The notes under the pieces are model-generated. The model saw only the letters and a program-made list of their open reading frames with translations. It did no database searches and had not been told where the DNA came from. From contig NZ_CANMBJ010000005.1 in assembly GCF_947496075.1 (NCBI RefSeq), positions 248,001-312,000 on the forward strand: a stretch of DNA of 64,000 nucleotides, written 5' to 3'. A program made the position numbers and the translations under genes. Each line of letters starts with the position of its first letter. Position 1 is the first letter of the stretch. This DNA comes from an uncultured Tateyamaria sp. (GTDB taxonomy: Bacteria; Pseudomonadota; Alphaproteobacteria; Rhodobacterales; Rhodobacteraceae). Below, one piece after another: positions 54,155 to 62,968 of the stretch.

Positions 54155-55552
54155 ATGAAAACCTTCCCCATGTTTCTGACCATGACAGGCCGACGGGTGG
54201 TCATCCTTGGTGGCGGCGAACAGGCGACTCAGAAATGCCGCCTGATGCTCAAGACCGAGGCAAAGATCGAGGTGTTCGCGCCTGAATTGGATGTCGAATT
54301 GCAATCGCTGGCCGATGGTGGCCGGATCACCCATCGGATGGACCGGATCACTGCGGATGCGCTGCGCGGCGCACCACTTGTGTTTGTCGGTACAGGCTGC
54401 CCAGGCATCGACGCGGCACTGCACGCCATTGCGACAGACGCAGGCGGGCTGGTGAATGTGGTGGATCAACCCGATCTGTGCGATGCGATCACACCCGCCA
54501 TCGTGGATCGGGATCCGGTTGTGGTCGCCATAGGCACAGAGGGTACGGCACCGGTGATGGCGCGACAGATCAAGACTGCGCTTGAACGCATGCTAGATCC
54601 GCGTTTGGGTGATCTGGCTGCATTGGCCGGACGTTTGCGCGACTTTGCGGCCCAGCGTCTTGCACCCCGTCAACGGCGCGATTTGTGGCGCTGGGTGTTC
54701 AACGGCCCATTGCGCGCCCAGCATGCGCGTGAGGGCGATGCGCCCGTTGCCCGCGCGATCAAGGACGTCATTCGCACCGGCAAAGTGCCCGCCGCTGCCC
54801 CTTCCTCGGTCGCGCTGGTTGGCGCAGGACCAGGCGCAAGTGATCTGATCACCCTGCGCGGCGTGCAGCGGTTGCAAGAGGCGGACATCATCTTTTACGA
54901 CCGCCTGGTCGATCCGGGTGTGCTGGAATTGGCCCGCCGCGATGCCGAACGTGTGTTCGTGGGCAAGGAACCCGGTTACCACGCCTGGCCACAGGACAAG
55001 ATCAACACGGTCATCGTCGCCGCCGCCAAGCGCGGTCAGCGCGTTGTGCGTCTGAAATGCGGTGATCCGGGTGTGTTTGCCCGCGGCGCAGAAGAGGCAG
55101 ACGCGTTGCGCGCGGCGGGACTTGAATACGAAGTCGTACCGGGCGTGACTGCCGCCAGCGGGGCGGCTGCCGCCGTCGGGGGCTTCCTGACCGAGCGTGG
55201 CAAGAGCGACACGCTGGTTCTGACCACAGGCCGCTGTGCGGATGGCAACGGTACACCGGACTGGGTCACGCATCTGACCCAGCGCAGCAATGTCGCCGTC
55301 TACATGGGGGTGGCGGCAGCGCCCAAGATCGCCGAATGTCTTCGGCGCGCTGACTTGCTGGATCAGGTAGAGGTGACAGCCGTCGGCAACGCCCAGCGCG
55401 CGGATCAAAAAGTCTTGCGCTGTGTCGGTCGGGATATGGTGTCCAAACTGGCAATCGCAGGCATTGAAAGCCCAGCAATACTGTTCCTGTCACGGCCAGA
55501 CGCGGCAGAGACAGAGGTACAAGCGCCAGCGCCCCGACTTGTGGCAGTGTGA
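54155..55552 (+). CDS. cysG: Siroheme synthase (fused precorrin-2 dehydrogenase / ferrochelatase and uroporphyrinogen III methyltransferase)
   Basis: It makes siroheme for NirB (and for sulfite reductase) from uroporphyrinogen III. The start at 54155 has an AGGAGG site six bases upstream and gives 465 residues; a longer frame runs inside nasA. The N-terminal dehydrogenase/ferrochelatase part has RRVVILGGGEQATQKCRLML. The C-terminal methyltransferase part has ALVGAGPGASDLITLRGVQRLQEAD, VRLKCGDPGVFARGAEEADAL and VPGVTAASGAAAAVG. It ends the nitrate assimilation run, ten bases after nasA. Confidence 0.96.
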   Translation: MKTFPMFLTMTGRRVVILGGGEQATQKCRLMLKTEAKIEVFAPELDVELQSLADGGRITHRMDRITADALRGAPLVFVGTGCPGIDAALHAIATDAGGLVNVVDQPDLCDAITPAIVDRDPVVVAIGTEGTAPVMARQIKTALERMLDPRLGDLAALAGRLRDFAAQRLAPRQRRDLWRWVFNGPLRAQHAREGDAPVARAIKDVIRTGKVPAAAPSSVALVGAGPGASDLITLRGVQRLQEADIIFYDRLVDPGVLELARRDAERVFVGKEPGYHAWPQDKINTVIVAAAKRGQRVVRLKCGDPGVFARGAEEADALRAAGLEYEVVPGVTAASGAAAAVGGFLTERGKSDTLVLTTGRCADGNGTPDWVTHLTQRSNVAVYMGVAAAPKIAECLRRADLLDQVEVTAVGNAQRADQKVLRCVGRDMVSKLAIAGIESPAILFLSRPDAAETEVQAPAPRLVAV

Positions 55553-55604
55553 TCGCGCCTTGGTCTGGCGTCATCGCCGGTTCCAAAGCGCCGGTTCATC
55601 TGCC

Positions 55605-56174
55605 TTAGGCACGCTGAGGTTCTGTTGCCAACTCGACACGTGCCTTTCGGCGGGAACTTAGGGCACGGATCAGCGCTTTGGCTTCGACGGGCGGTTCCTG
55701 CTCAATTCTGCAATAGTTTGTCCCGTCCTTGTCTCGGGTTAACAAACCGCATGAGATCATTGTCCGTCGCAATGTCGCCGGGTCCCTAAAAAGATGTTCG
55801 TCTGCCAGATGCGTGCTCACCTCGCGCTCGTCCAATGCCTGATTGGTGGGCAGCATTGCCCACATCGCCCAAAGCGCGAGGGTTTGCGTGGCGCGTTTGG
55901 ATGGCCATTGAAGGAGCCGTCCGAGCGCATCGAATTGATGCAGCGCACGTTCAACCGCACGCGCGTCTACTGTGGCGGGTTCGGTCTGATTATCCAACCG
56001 CTTTGCCGCCGCGGACACCGCGCGCAAGTGCTGAACATTCTGAAACCCGGCAGATCGGGCCACCATGTTCATCAGGGTCAAATGTTTGGGACTTGTGTCC
56101 CCCAGTTGTCGGGACAGCGCGCGTGTGAAGGCGGTCATATCGTCCACGCGCAATGGGACAGGTGTTTTGGTCAT
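55605..56174 (-). CDS. DUF2087 domain-containing protein
   Basis: A 189-residue cytoplasmic protein. The C-terminal half carries the DUF2087 pattern: LLQWPSKRATQTLALWAMWAML, then EREVSTHLADEHLFRDPATLRRTMISCGLLTRDKDGTNYCRI. The fold resembles a winged helix, and family members are often fused to DNA-binding domains. The N-terminal part (TAFTRALSRQLGDTSPKHLTLMNMVARSAGFQNVQHLRA) is also a recurrent helix. A regulatory role is possible but unproven. Its codons for WAMLPT contain the second copy of the palindrome found after nrtA. It converges with cysG. Confidence 0.85.
   Translation of the reverse strand: MTKTPVPLRVDDMTAFTRALSRQLGDTSPKHLTLMNMVARSAGFQNVQHLRAVSAAAKRLDNQTEPATVDARAVERALHQFDALGRLLQWPSKRATQTLALWAMWAMLPTNQALDEREVSTHLADEHLFRDPATLRRTMISCGLLTRDKDGTNYCRIEQEPPVEAKALIRALSSRRKARVELATEPQRA
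55845..55863. repeat. Second copy of palindrome GGTGGGCAGCATTGCCCAC
   Basis: This 19-base sequence is identical to 45655-45673 in the nrtA-nrtB gap. Here it is within the DUF2087 coding frame, on the minus strand reading as part of AMLPTNQ. Two exact copies of a 19-base palindrome within 10 kb are unlikely by chance. Confidence 0.6.
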
Positions 56175-56483
56175 AATGCATCCAAGTCGGGCGTATTGCT
56201 CACTCGTCGGTCGCTGGCTTGACGAAAGACGCCCTACTTCATGCGATTTCGTTTTGGTTCGTTGGCAGGTTTAGCACTCTGGTAAGAGCAGCGACGCCTC
56301 GGTGTCTGCCGACCGTGCCTGACGGGTATCAAACGCGGGGTCTTTTGCCAAGCTGTGGATGCCCGGATCACTTGTTTTGTCCGGCCCGACCGATCCGGAC
56401 GCATCTCTTGTCCCAATCACTCAAATGGCATGTAGCGGGCCGATGCGTCCGTCCAATTTCCGACTTCGACAAGGATTGACACC
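56175..56483. other. 309-bp intergenic region between divergent DUF2087 and RTX hydrolase genes
   Basis: No coding frame of note and no obvious repeats. It must contain promoters for both directions. The start of the RTX hydrolase follows the weak site AAGGAT at 56470. I saw nothing else. Confidence 0.4.
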
Positions 56484-58355
56484 ATGTCCCTATTTGACCC
56501 TGACGCCCTGAACTCCGGCCCTGCAGAAGCCTTGGAGGAATTTGCAAACAGCAACGAAGCGCCTGCGGTGCTACTTGAAATCGTGCGCGACGGCTTGTCC
56601 GTTCGTAATGCGGCCGGAACGACTGAGCGTTTTGGTGACCAGGCCGCCAGCACTGACAATACATTTGAGGTCGGGTCACAGACCAAAATGATGACATCAG
56701 TGATCGTGCAACAGCTGGTCGGTGAAGGTGCTATTGATTTCAACGCACCCCTGGCAGAACAGATGGACATCACCGGCCTCGAAGACATTCCCAACATTGG
56801 TGAAGTCACGGTGCGCGAATTGCTGGCAAACAGGTCCGGTATCCCTGATTTCGACACGATCCCAGGTCAGGGAGATTTGCCGGCATTCATCGAACAACTT
56901 TTGGCCAATCCAACGCAGCCATTGGGGCCTGACGGTTTGTTGGCGCTTGTCTCAGATCAGCCTGCTGACTTTGCGCCGGGCGAAGCCTACGGGTATTCAA
57001 ATACGAACTACCTGCTTCTGCAAAAGCTGATCGAACAAAAGACTGGTGATAGTTTTGCAGAAGTGGTGTCCGACCGTATTTTCTCGGTTGCTGGCATGGA
57101 TGACAGCTCAATGAGATCCGAAGGCCAGACAGACGGTATGCTGCGGTCCTATGCGGAGCTTTTCCCCGACAATGTCCTGGACGTCACAGATGTACCCATT
57201 GATTTTGGTGCAGCTGGCGGTGCTGTATCGACGACTTCAGACATGATCCGCTTCATGGATGCGTTACTGGTCTCTCGCACGCTGCTGCCACCCGAGCAAC
57301 TCGAGGAGATGCTGGACTTCCGTGCAGAGGATGGCACCCCAAGTCTGGATGGAGAAAGCCTTGGTCTGTCATCGGGCATCGCGTATGGTCAACAGTTCAT
57401 TGGGTTCGCGGGCGGTACCCTGGGGACAAACACAGCGACTTTCCTGCATGTCGAATCCGGTACAATCTTCTCGCTAGCGGCGACGCTTTCCGAAGTCGAA
57501 CCAACCTATCTTTTGCTTCAGGCGTTTTCCGCAATTTACAATGACGATAGCTGGGCCAACTTCGACCCATCGGACGAAAGCTTTACCATCGCCGGTACAG
57601 CGGCCGAGATTTCGCTGACAGAGGATGAAGATGCACCAGGCGGACCAGAAACTGTGTTGGAACTAGGTAACGCCAGCCTGACCTTTGAAGGCAGACTGGG
57701 TGATCTGGATACGGGTCGCTTCACCTTTTCGGACGGCTCGACCCTGTCGATCGGCACCGATGGTCGAGACTTCACTGACGTTCTTCGCCAAACACCAGAT
57801 GCAGCGCACAGCGACAACCAACTGATTGGCGGCGCCGGCAATGATCATCTGCGTGGTGGCTATGGCGACGACAAAATTGACGGGGGTCACGGCCGCGATT
57901 TCATCCAAGGGCGCGATGGTGATGACAACATTTCCGGCGGCGATGGCAACGATTTTCTGCTCGGCGATCATGGCGATGACAAAATCGACGGGGGTGACGG
58001 ACGCGATCATGTCCGTGGCGGTCACGGCGACGATACGCTGTCCGGCGGAGATGGTAATGACATGATCCGTGGTGGCGAGGGTGACGACATTCTGAACGGT
58101 GGTGCCGGACGTGATTTGATGTGGGGCGGCGAAGGAGCAGACACCTTTGTCTTTCAGGCCAATGCCGGACATGATCGCATCTTTGGCTTCAACGCCGATG
58201 AGGACCTTTTGGATTTCTCACAAACCGGACTCAGCTTCGAAGATCTGCAAATCGACAGCTATGGATCACACACGCGCGTCAGCTATGGCGACAACGAGGT
58301 TGCCATCTTCTCAACCTCTTGCGAGCCCTTGACGGAAGACAGTTTTATCTTCTGA
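56484..58355 (+). CDS. Secreted serine hydrolase (class C beta-lactamase-like) with C-terminal RTX calcium repeats
   Basis: A 623-residue protein with no Sec signal peptide. The N-terminal 350 residues are a serine beta-lactamase/DD-peptidase-fold hydrolase: nucleophile motif SQTK (Ser65, Lys68) and Tyr in YSN (171-173). After a linker domain come twelve nonapeptides of the GGxGxDxxx type (about residues 448-555), e.g. GGYGDDKID, GGDGNDFLL, GGEGDDILN. The end, ADTFVFQANAGHDRIFGFNADEDLLDF, is the usual post-RTX secretion tail. Such proteins leave the cell through a type I secretion system, not in this window. The substrate is unknown; esterase or peptidase activity is possible. Confidence 0.9.
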   Translation: MSLFDPDALNSGPAEALEEFANSNEAPAVLLEIVRDGLSVRNAAGTTERFGDQAASTDNTFEVGSQTKMMTSVIVQQLVGEGAIDFNAPLAEQMDITGLEDIPNIGEVTVRELLANRSGIPDFDTIPGQGDLPAFIEQLLANPTQPLGPDGLLALVSDQPADFAPGEAYGYSNTNYLLLQKLIEQKTGDSFAEVVSDRIFSVAGMDDSSMRSEGQTDGMLRSYAELFPDNVLDVTDVPIDFGAAGGAVSTTSDMIRFMDALLVSRTLLPPEQLEEMLDFRAEDGTPSLDGESLGLSSGIAYGQQFIGFAGGTLGTNTATFLHVESGTIFSLAATLSEVEPTYLLLQAFSAIYNDDSWANFDPSDESFTIAGTAAEISLTEDEDAPGGPETVLELGNASLTFEGRLGDLDTGRFTFSDGSTLSIGTDGRDFTDVLRQTPDAAHSDNQLIGGAGNDHLRGGYGDDKIDGGHGRDFIQGRDGDDNISGGDGNDFLLGDHGDDKIDGGDGRDHVRGGHGDDTLSGGDGNDMIRGGEGDDILNGGAGRDLMWGGEGADTFVFQANAGHDRIFGFNADEDLLDFSQTGLSFEDLQIDSYGSHTRVSYGDNEVAIFSTSCEPLTEDSFIF

Positions 58356-58373
58356 ACACACCAAGGAAAAAGC

Positions 58374-58400
58374 GGGGGCACGCAAGTCATGTGTGCCCCC
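58374..58400 (+). terminator. Likely terminator after the RTX hydrolase gene
   Basis: An 8-bp perfect stem GGGGGCAC/GTGCCCCC with an 11-base loop, 18 bases after the stop codon. The following sequence (ctcttcg) has only a weak T-run, so termination may be partial, with read-through into the regulator gene. Confidence 0.55.
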
Positions 58401-58424
58401 CTCTTCGTGGATGGCGAACACCTC

Positions 58425-59627
58425 ATGGACCCCACTCAGTTGAATTTTGACATTGAAAGTATGCGGCTCGCTGCGGGGATTGGTTTACTCGTCCTGTCAG
58501 CGTTTTGCGGACACCTCCTCTTGCTGCAAGATGGTCATCGGCACGTGCGCGTGCCACTTGCCCTGTTCTTTTGGGCCAATGCGATTGAGTTGCTGGCGCT
58601 GCCAGTCAGTATTCTCAGCCTTGGGAGCACCCTGCCCCTTCTCAACCTCGCACTTGAATTGGCGGAAGTGCCGTTGACGATGGCAAAGCCCTTTTTGCTC
58701 TGGCTTTATGTGCATCGGCTGACCTGTGATCCGACCCAACACTCTGAACAACCGCGCTGGCGATGGCATGCCATGCCTATCGTGTTCGCCTGCATCGTCT
58801 ATCTGTATGTTCTGGTCCTGCCCGCCGAACTAAAGGCCAGCCTGTATCCAGACGCGCCCGACCACCTTGTCTGGCAAACCATTGCCTTTGCTGGACTGTA
58901 TGCTGCGACGGCCTTGTTCTATGTGCTGGTACCGATCTACGCGATATTGATCATGCTGCGGTTGCGGCAATACCGAACCCGCCTGAAGGATTTGTTTGCC
59001 AGCACGGAAGGCAGGGAGATGGCCTGGGCCCGGTGGTTGGCGGCTGCAGTCATCGTCTTCTGGTGCTTTAACCTGATCCCGATTGTCGCCTCTTTGGCTG
59101 AGTTCTCATTTCCCGGGGCGGCGGTGTTTGACTCACTTGTTGCCATGATCATCGTGCAGTACGCGCTCATATGGAGCATTGCGCTTTGGGGCACGCGGCA
59201 GCGGCCGGGCATCACGCCGTCACCCAAACCGGATACGCCTGTGCCCGAGGAAACAGAGCCGCAACGAAAATACGGCAAAAGCGGGCTGAGCGAGATGCGT
59301 CTGGACAGGATCGCAAACAAGATCGACACGTTGATGTCCGAACAGAAACTCTATCTCGAGCCTGATCTATCGCTGTGGGATCTGGCCGGGCGGATTGGCG
59401 TCACAACTCACTATGCCTCGCAAGCCCTGAACGAAAAAATCGGGATACGCTTCTTTGACTACATCAACGGTTGGCGAATTCGGGATGCGGCAGAGCGGCT
59501 GCGTACCACCAATGCGACCATTCTGGCCATCGCCTACGACGTCGGGTTCAACTCGCGATCCTCTTTCTATACGGCGTTCAAACGCGAGCTTGGGATGACC
59601 CCGTCGCAGTATCGCGCGAATGGATAA
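58425..59627 (+). CDS. Membrane-anchored AraC-family transcriptional regulator
   Basis: A 400-residue protein from the ATG at 58425 (MDPTQLNFDIESM); a frame from 58389 begins inside the upstream hairpin. The N-terminal 240 residues are hydrophobic, with about seven membrane helices (e.g. LAAGIGLLVLSAFCGHLLLL; AMPIVFACIVYLYVLVLP; LFYVLVPIYAILIML). The C-terminal 110 residues are an AraC double helix-turn-helix: LSLWDLAGRIGVTTHYASQALNEKIGIRFFDYINGWRI and TILAIAYDVGFNSRSSFYTAFKRELGMTPSQYR. It probably senses a signal in or across the membrane. It may regulate the RTX hydrolase next to it. Confidence 0.9.
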   Translation: MDPTQLNFDIESMRLAAGIGLLVLSAFCGHLLLLQDGHRHVRVPLALFFWANAIELLALPVSILSLGSTLPLLNLALELAEVPLTMAKPFLLWLYVHRLTCDPTQHSEQPRWRWHAMPIVFACIVYLYVLVLPAELKASLYPDAPDHLVWQTIAFAGLYAATALFYVLVPIYAILIMLRLRQYRTRLKDLFASTEGREMAWARWLAAAVIVFWCFNLIPIVASLAEFSFPGAAVFDSLVAMIIVQYALIWSIALWGTRQRPGITPSPKPDTPVPEETEPQRKYGKSGLSEMRLDRIANKIDTLMSEQKLYLEPDLSLWDLAGRIGVTTHYASQALNEKIGIRFFDYINGWRIRDAAERLRTTNATILAIAYDVGFNSRSSFYTAFKRELGMTPSQYRANG

Positions 59628-59668
59628 GGACAGCCGATGTCCGACAGTCTGACCATTCTGTTTATCTC

Positions 59669-59702
59669 AAAAAAAGGAGGCCGCTCTGAACCGAGCGGCC
59701 TC
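59669..59702 (-). terminator. Intrinsic terminator of the alanine symporter transcript
   Basis: A 10-bp perfect stem (GAGGCCGCTC/GAGCGGCCTC) with a 6-base loop is followed, on the minus strand, by seven T (opposite a59669-59675). It lies about 20 bases beyond the symporter stop. On the plus strand it lies about 40 bases after the AraC-type gene, so it may serve both. Confidence 0.85.
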
Positions 59703-59722
59703 GCAAACACATCTCCGATGGT

Positions 59723-61279
59723 TTAGTGCGCGAACTTCTTGATCTCGCCTGACTTCAGACGATCACTGTAAGAGTTCAGTTCTGCCCGCACCACTTTCAT
59801 CAGGAAGTAGAGGCAGAAGATGTTTACCACAGCCATCGCAAAGATCGCCGCATCCGAGAAGTCGATGACTGGCCCAAGGCTTGCCGCCGCTCCGATGACG
59901 ATGAAGATGCAGAAGATGATCTTGAACACAAGTTCCGTCGTTTTGCCTTCGCCAAACAGATAGGTCCATGCCTTCAGCCCGTAGTAGGACCACGATATCA
60001 TCGTCGAGAAGGCAAACAGGATCACTGCAATCGCAAGGACAAACGGGAACCAGCCGATCGCGGACCCGAACGCCGCCGACGTCAACGCCACACCGGAATT
60101 GCCGTCTACTGTCGCAATTGCACTGCCCGCTTCATTCAGCATGTAGTTGCCTGTTGCCTGATCAACGATCAGTTGTTGCGAGATGATGATAACCAGGGCC
60201 GTCATCGTGCAGATCACAACCGTATCGATCAATGGCTCAAGCAAGGACACGAACCCCTCGGTAATCGGCTCTTTGGTTTTCACCGCCGAGTGCGCAATCG
60301 CTGCAGAGCCCACGCCCGCCTCGTTCGAGAAGGCCGCGCGTTTGAAGCCTTGGATCAGCGCACCGACAAGTCCGCCTGCCACGCCAAGCCCGGTGAACGC
60401 GCCGACAAATATCTGGCTGATGGCCCAGCCGATCATGTCATAGTTGACGATCAGAACGATCAGCGCCGCGCCGACATACATGATGCCCATGAACGGCACG
60501 ACCTTCTCGGTCACTTTCGCGATGGACTTGATCCCACCTACGATCACCGCAAAGACAACGGCTGCAAAGATGACGCCTGTGATCCAGCCCGGATAATCGC
60601 CGGTGATCACAGTGATCTGCACATGTGCTTGGTTGGCCTGGAACATGTTCCCGCCGCCAAGGGCCCCAAGGATACAGAACACCGAAAACAGCACGGCGAG
60701 GATCTTGCCACCCGGCAGGCCCAGTTCATCAAATCCTTTGGATATGTAGTACATCGGACCGCCGGACACGGTGCCATCCGGGTATTCATTGCGGTACTTC
60801 ACACCCAAGGTGCATTCGGTGAACTTGGACGCCATGCCCAAGAGACCTGCAAGGATCATCCAGAATGTCGCCCCTGGCCCACCGATCCCAACGGCAACGG
60901 CAACGCCTGCGATATTCCCAAGACCAACTGTCCCTGAAAGTGCAGTTGCAAGCGCCTGAAAGTGGCTGACTTCGCCTGCGTCATCCGGGTCGGAATAGTC
61001 GCCTTTAACCAAGCCGATAGCGTGTCCGAAAAACCGAAACTGCACTGCGGCAAAGTAGATCGTGAACACGGTTGCACCAATGACGAGCCACATCACGATC
61101 CATGGAAAGGACGTGCCGGGGATCGGGGCAAAGATGAAATTCACGAAGGGGCCGGTGAAATTGGCGAAGGCTTCGTTCACACGCGCATCCAGCGACGGTG
61201 CCGCATCCTGCGCCTGCGCAGGTATGGTGAAAGCAACAAGCGCCGACAGCGCGAGGAGTATCCAATAAATCTTTTTCAT
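59723..61279 (-). CDS. Alanine/glycine:cation symporter (AGCS family)
   Basis: A sodium-coupled amino-acid symporter, 518 residues from the ATG at 61279 (a TTG at 61288 is in frame). It starts with an apparent signal sequence (MKKIYWILLALSALVAFTIPAQAQ), then about ten helices. The AGCS signatures are FQALATALSGTVGLGNIAGVAVAV, GPGATFWMILAGLLGMASKFTECTLGVKYR, VSGGPMYYI and GLVGALIQGFKRAAFSNEAGVGSAAIAHSA. It lies 12 bases after the UspA-type gene, so they form one transcript. The substrate is presumed alanine or glycine. Confidence 0.95.
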   Translation of the reverse strand: MKKIYWILLALSALVAFTIPAQAQDAAPSLDARVNEAFANFTGPFVNFIFAPIPGTSFPWIVMWLVIGATVFTIYFAAVQFRFFGHAIGLVKGDYSDPDDAGEVSHFQALATALSGTVGLGNIAGVAVAVGIGGPGATFWMILAGLLGMASKFTECTLGVKYRNEYPDGTVSGGPMYYISKGFDELGLPGGKILAVLFSVFCILGALGGGNMFQANQAHVQITVITGDYPGWITGVIFAAVVFAVIVGGIKSIAKVTEKVVPFMGIMYVGAALIVLIVNYDMIGWAISQIFVGAFTGLGVAGGLVGALIQGFKRAAFSNEAGVGSAAIAHSAVKTKEPITEGFVSLLEPLIDTVVICTMTALVIIISQQLIVDQATGNYMLNEAGSAIATVDGNSGVALTSAAFGSAIGWFPFVLAIAVILFAFSTMISWSYYGLKAWTYLFGEGKTTELVFKIIFCIFIVIGAAASLGPVIDFSDAAIFAMAVVNIFCLYFLMKVVRAELNSYSDRLKSGEIKKFAH

Positions 61280-61291
61280 TTTCTGCAATCC

Positions 61292-61723
61292 TTATGCGAC
61301 GACAGTGACAGGAACGCGGGCGTTCATGACAAGATTTGCGGTCGAGCTGCCGAAGATGCGCGATGTCAATCCACCGGCACTGCTGCGGGCGACGATGATC
61401 TGGCTCGCACCCTCTTTGTGAGCAATGTCGTCTATGGTGTCAGCCACATCCCCGTGCCGTACAATTGCCCGTGCCGACAATCCGGCCTCAGTCAACGACG
61501 CCACCGCCGGATTAACGACCCTTTCTGTTGCAACGGCAATCTCTTCCTCGCGCCGTTTGTGCCGTTCTGCGTTTTCCTCTGCGGTCTGGAAAGAAAACGG
61601 CGACCATTCGATCACGTAGACAATGATCAACTCGCAAGCAGTCGTTTTGGCTGCCAAATCCTTGGCAAAGTCGAGGGCTTTGTCCCCCGAGCTTTGCCCG
61701 TCTAGGCCGATAACTAACTTCAT
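61292..61723 (-). CDS. Universal stress protein (UspA family)
   Basis: A 143-residue protein with the UspA fold: N-terminal MKLVIGLDGQSSGDKALDFAKDLA, and C-terminal ASQIIVARSSAGGLTSRIFGSSTANLVMNARVPVTVV. The ATP-binding G-2x-G-9x-G(S/T) pattern is present in altered form in this C-terminal block. It directly precedes the alanine symporter gene. Usp-transporter pairs of this kind are known and suggest that it modulates the transporter, but no specific data are available here. Confidence 0.94.
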   Translation of the reverse strand: MKLVIGLDGQSSGDKALDFAKDLAAKTTACELIIVYVIEWSPFSFQTAEENAERHKRREEEIAVATERVVNPAVASLTEAGLSARAIVRHGDVADTIDDIAHKEGASQIIVARSSAGGLTSRIFGSSTANLVMNARVPVTVVA

Positions 61724-62086
61724 GAGGCTGTCCCTATTTTGTAAGTTCTTATGATCTATTCACGAGAGTGGCGTGGCACCTCCGTATGCCTGCATTATTC
61801 TGCTGCTCTGACGGTAGGCTATGGGATAGATGCCAACCGGTCCACCACATTGACGGGAATCTTGATTGGGTCACACTTCCGGACTGCACAATTGCTCGAA
61901 TGGCGGGCGCACGAACACCCGTCTGCAGACCTCGCAGAGTTCCGACCTTACACGGCGCGTATCAACTGATCTTGCACCCCAACCCTGGAAGCGAGGATGC
62001 CGCGTAGGGAATAGAAAAGCACCCTGCAACAGTGTGCTGGCCCTGAGGCAGTTCCTCATCTTGGGTATCGACACTGAGGCATTTCA
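61724..62086. other. 363-bp intergenic region
   Basis: No gene is recognised. The longest frame here (61751-61969, plus, 72 codons) has no family resemblance, and no ribosome site precedes it. The promoter of the UspA/symporter pair must lie near 61730-61790; I cannot identify its boxes with confidence. Confidence 0.4.
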
Positions 62087-62968
62087 TCAGTTCTTTTTCT
62101 TCTCGGCTGCTGCGAACAAAGCGCCCGCCAAAAACAAAGGAACCGCGAAAATGAATGCCGTCGACAGCTGTAGCCTGAAAATGAACAGGTCCGCCAAAAA
62201 CGGCCACAGAAGCGCCACGTATTCGAATGGCGCTAGACGCGAGGCCTCGGCGTAACGAAACGCAAGTGTCATCGCTATATGGGCAAATCCACCGAACACA
62301 CCTGCAGCGATCAACAGGAGCAGTGTCTGAATGTCTGGGATGACCCAGCCCCAAGGCAGCGTAAACAACGCACCGATCATGGAGGCCAAGACAAAATAGA
62401 GTGCTATGGCGCCCGGGCTTTCAGTTTTGTTGAGGCTGCGCACCATGATAAGTGCCAGAGCTGACAAGACCGCAGACACCAGGCCAATTGCGTATCCCAG
62501 CAACCTTGCACTGTTTTTGGATCCGCCATCCAATTCCGGCCAGACCAGTACAACAACGCCGGAAAACCCCAGAACCAGCCCGCCTAGCCGCCATTGGGTT
62601 ATCCTTTCCGAGAGCAGGAATACTGCAGCCACAGAAACCAGTACAGGGGTCAACTGCGCAATCAGGATGGCCTCGGCCAAGTTCAGACGATCAATCGCGG
62701 CAAAGGATGTAAAAAGTGCCAGTGCGCCGAAACCGGACCGGATGAAATGAGCGCCGGGTCGTCTTGTTACCAAGCCACCGGGAAACTCATTCCTGATCCA
62801 AAGAAACATCACCAAAGGTACAAGCGCAAAGAAGGAGCGGAAAAAGACGATCTCGCCCAATGGAACCTTGTCGCTGACGGCCTTTACACTGACGAACATT
62901 CCCGCACCCAGAAGGCCAGACAGCAGGCGCAATGTGATACCGAAGGCTGGGCGATCAGTGCCGCTCAT
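62087..62968 (-). CDS. EamA/DMT-family transporter
   Basis: A 293-residue inner-membrane protein of the drug/metabolite transporter superfamily, with two EamA repeats of about five helices each. The first contains GLLGAGMFVSVKAVSDKVPLGEIVFFRSFFALVPLV and LNLAEAILIAQLTPVLVSVAAVFLLSERITQWRLGGLVLGFSGVVVLV. The second begins near LLGYAIGLVSAVLSALALIMVR. The ATG at 62968 overlaps the stop of the permease gene before it (ATGA); the longer frame to 63355 is rejected. The substrate is unknown. Coupling to peptide permeases suggests metabolite export or uptake. Confidence 0.93.
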   Translation of the reverse strand: MSGTDRPAFGITLRLLSGLLGAGMFVSVKAVSDKVPLGEIVFFRSFFALVPLVMFLWIRNEFPGGLVTRRPGAHFIRSGFGALALFTSFAAIDRLNLAEAILIAQLTPVLVSVAAVFLLSERITQWRLGGLVLGFSGVVVLVWPELDGGSKNSARLLGYAIGLVSAVLSALALIMVRSLNKTESPGAIALYFVLASMIGALFTLPWGWVIPDIQTLLLLIAAGVFGGFAHIAMTLAFRYAEASRLAPFEYVALLWPFLADLFIFRLQLSTAFIFAVPLFLAGALFAAAEKKKN

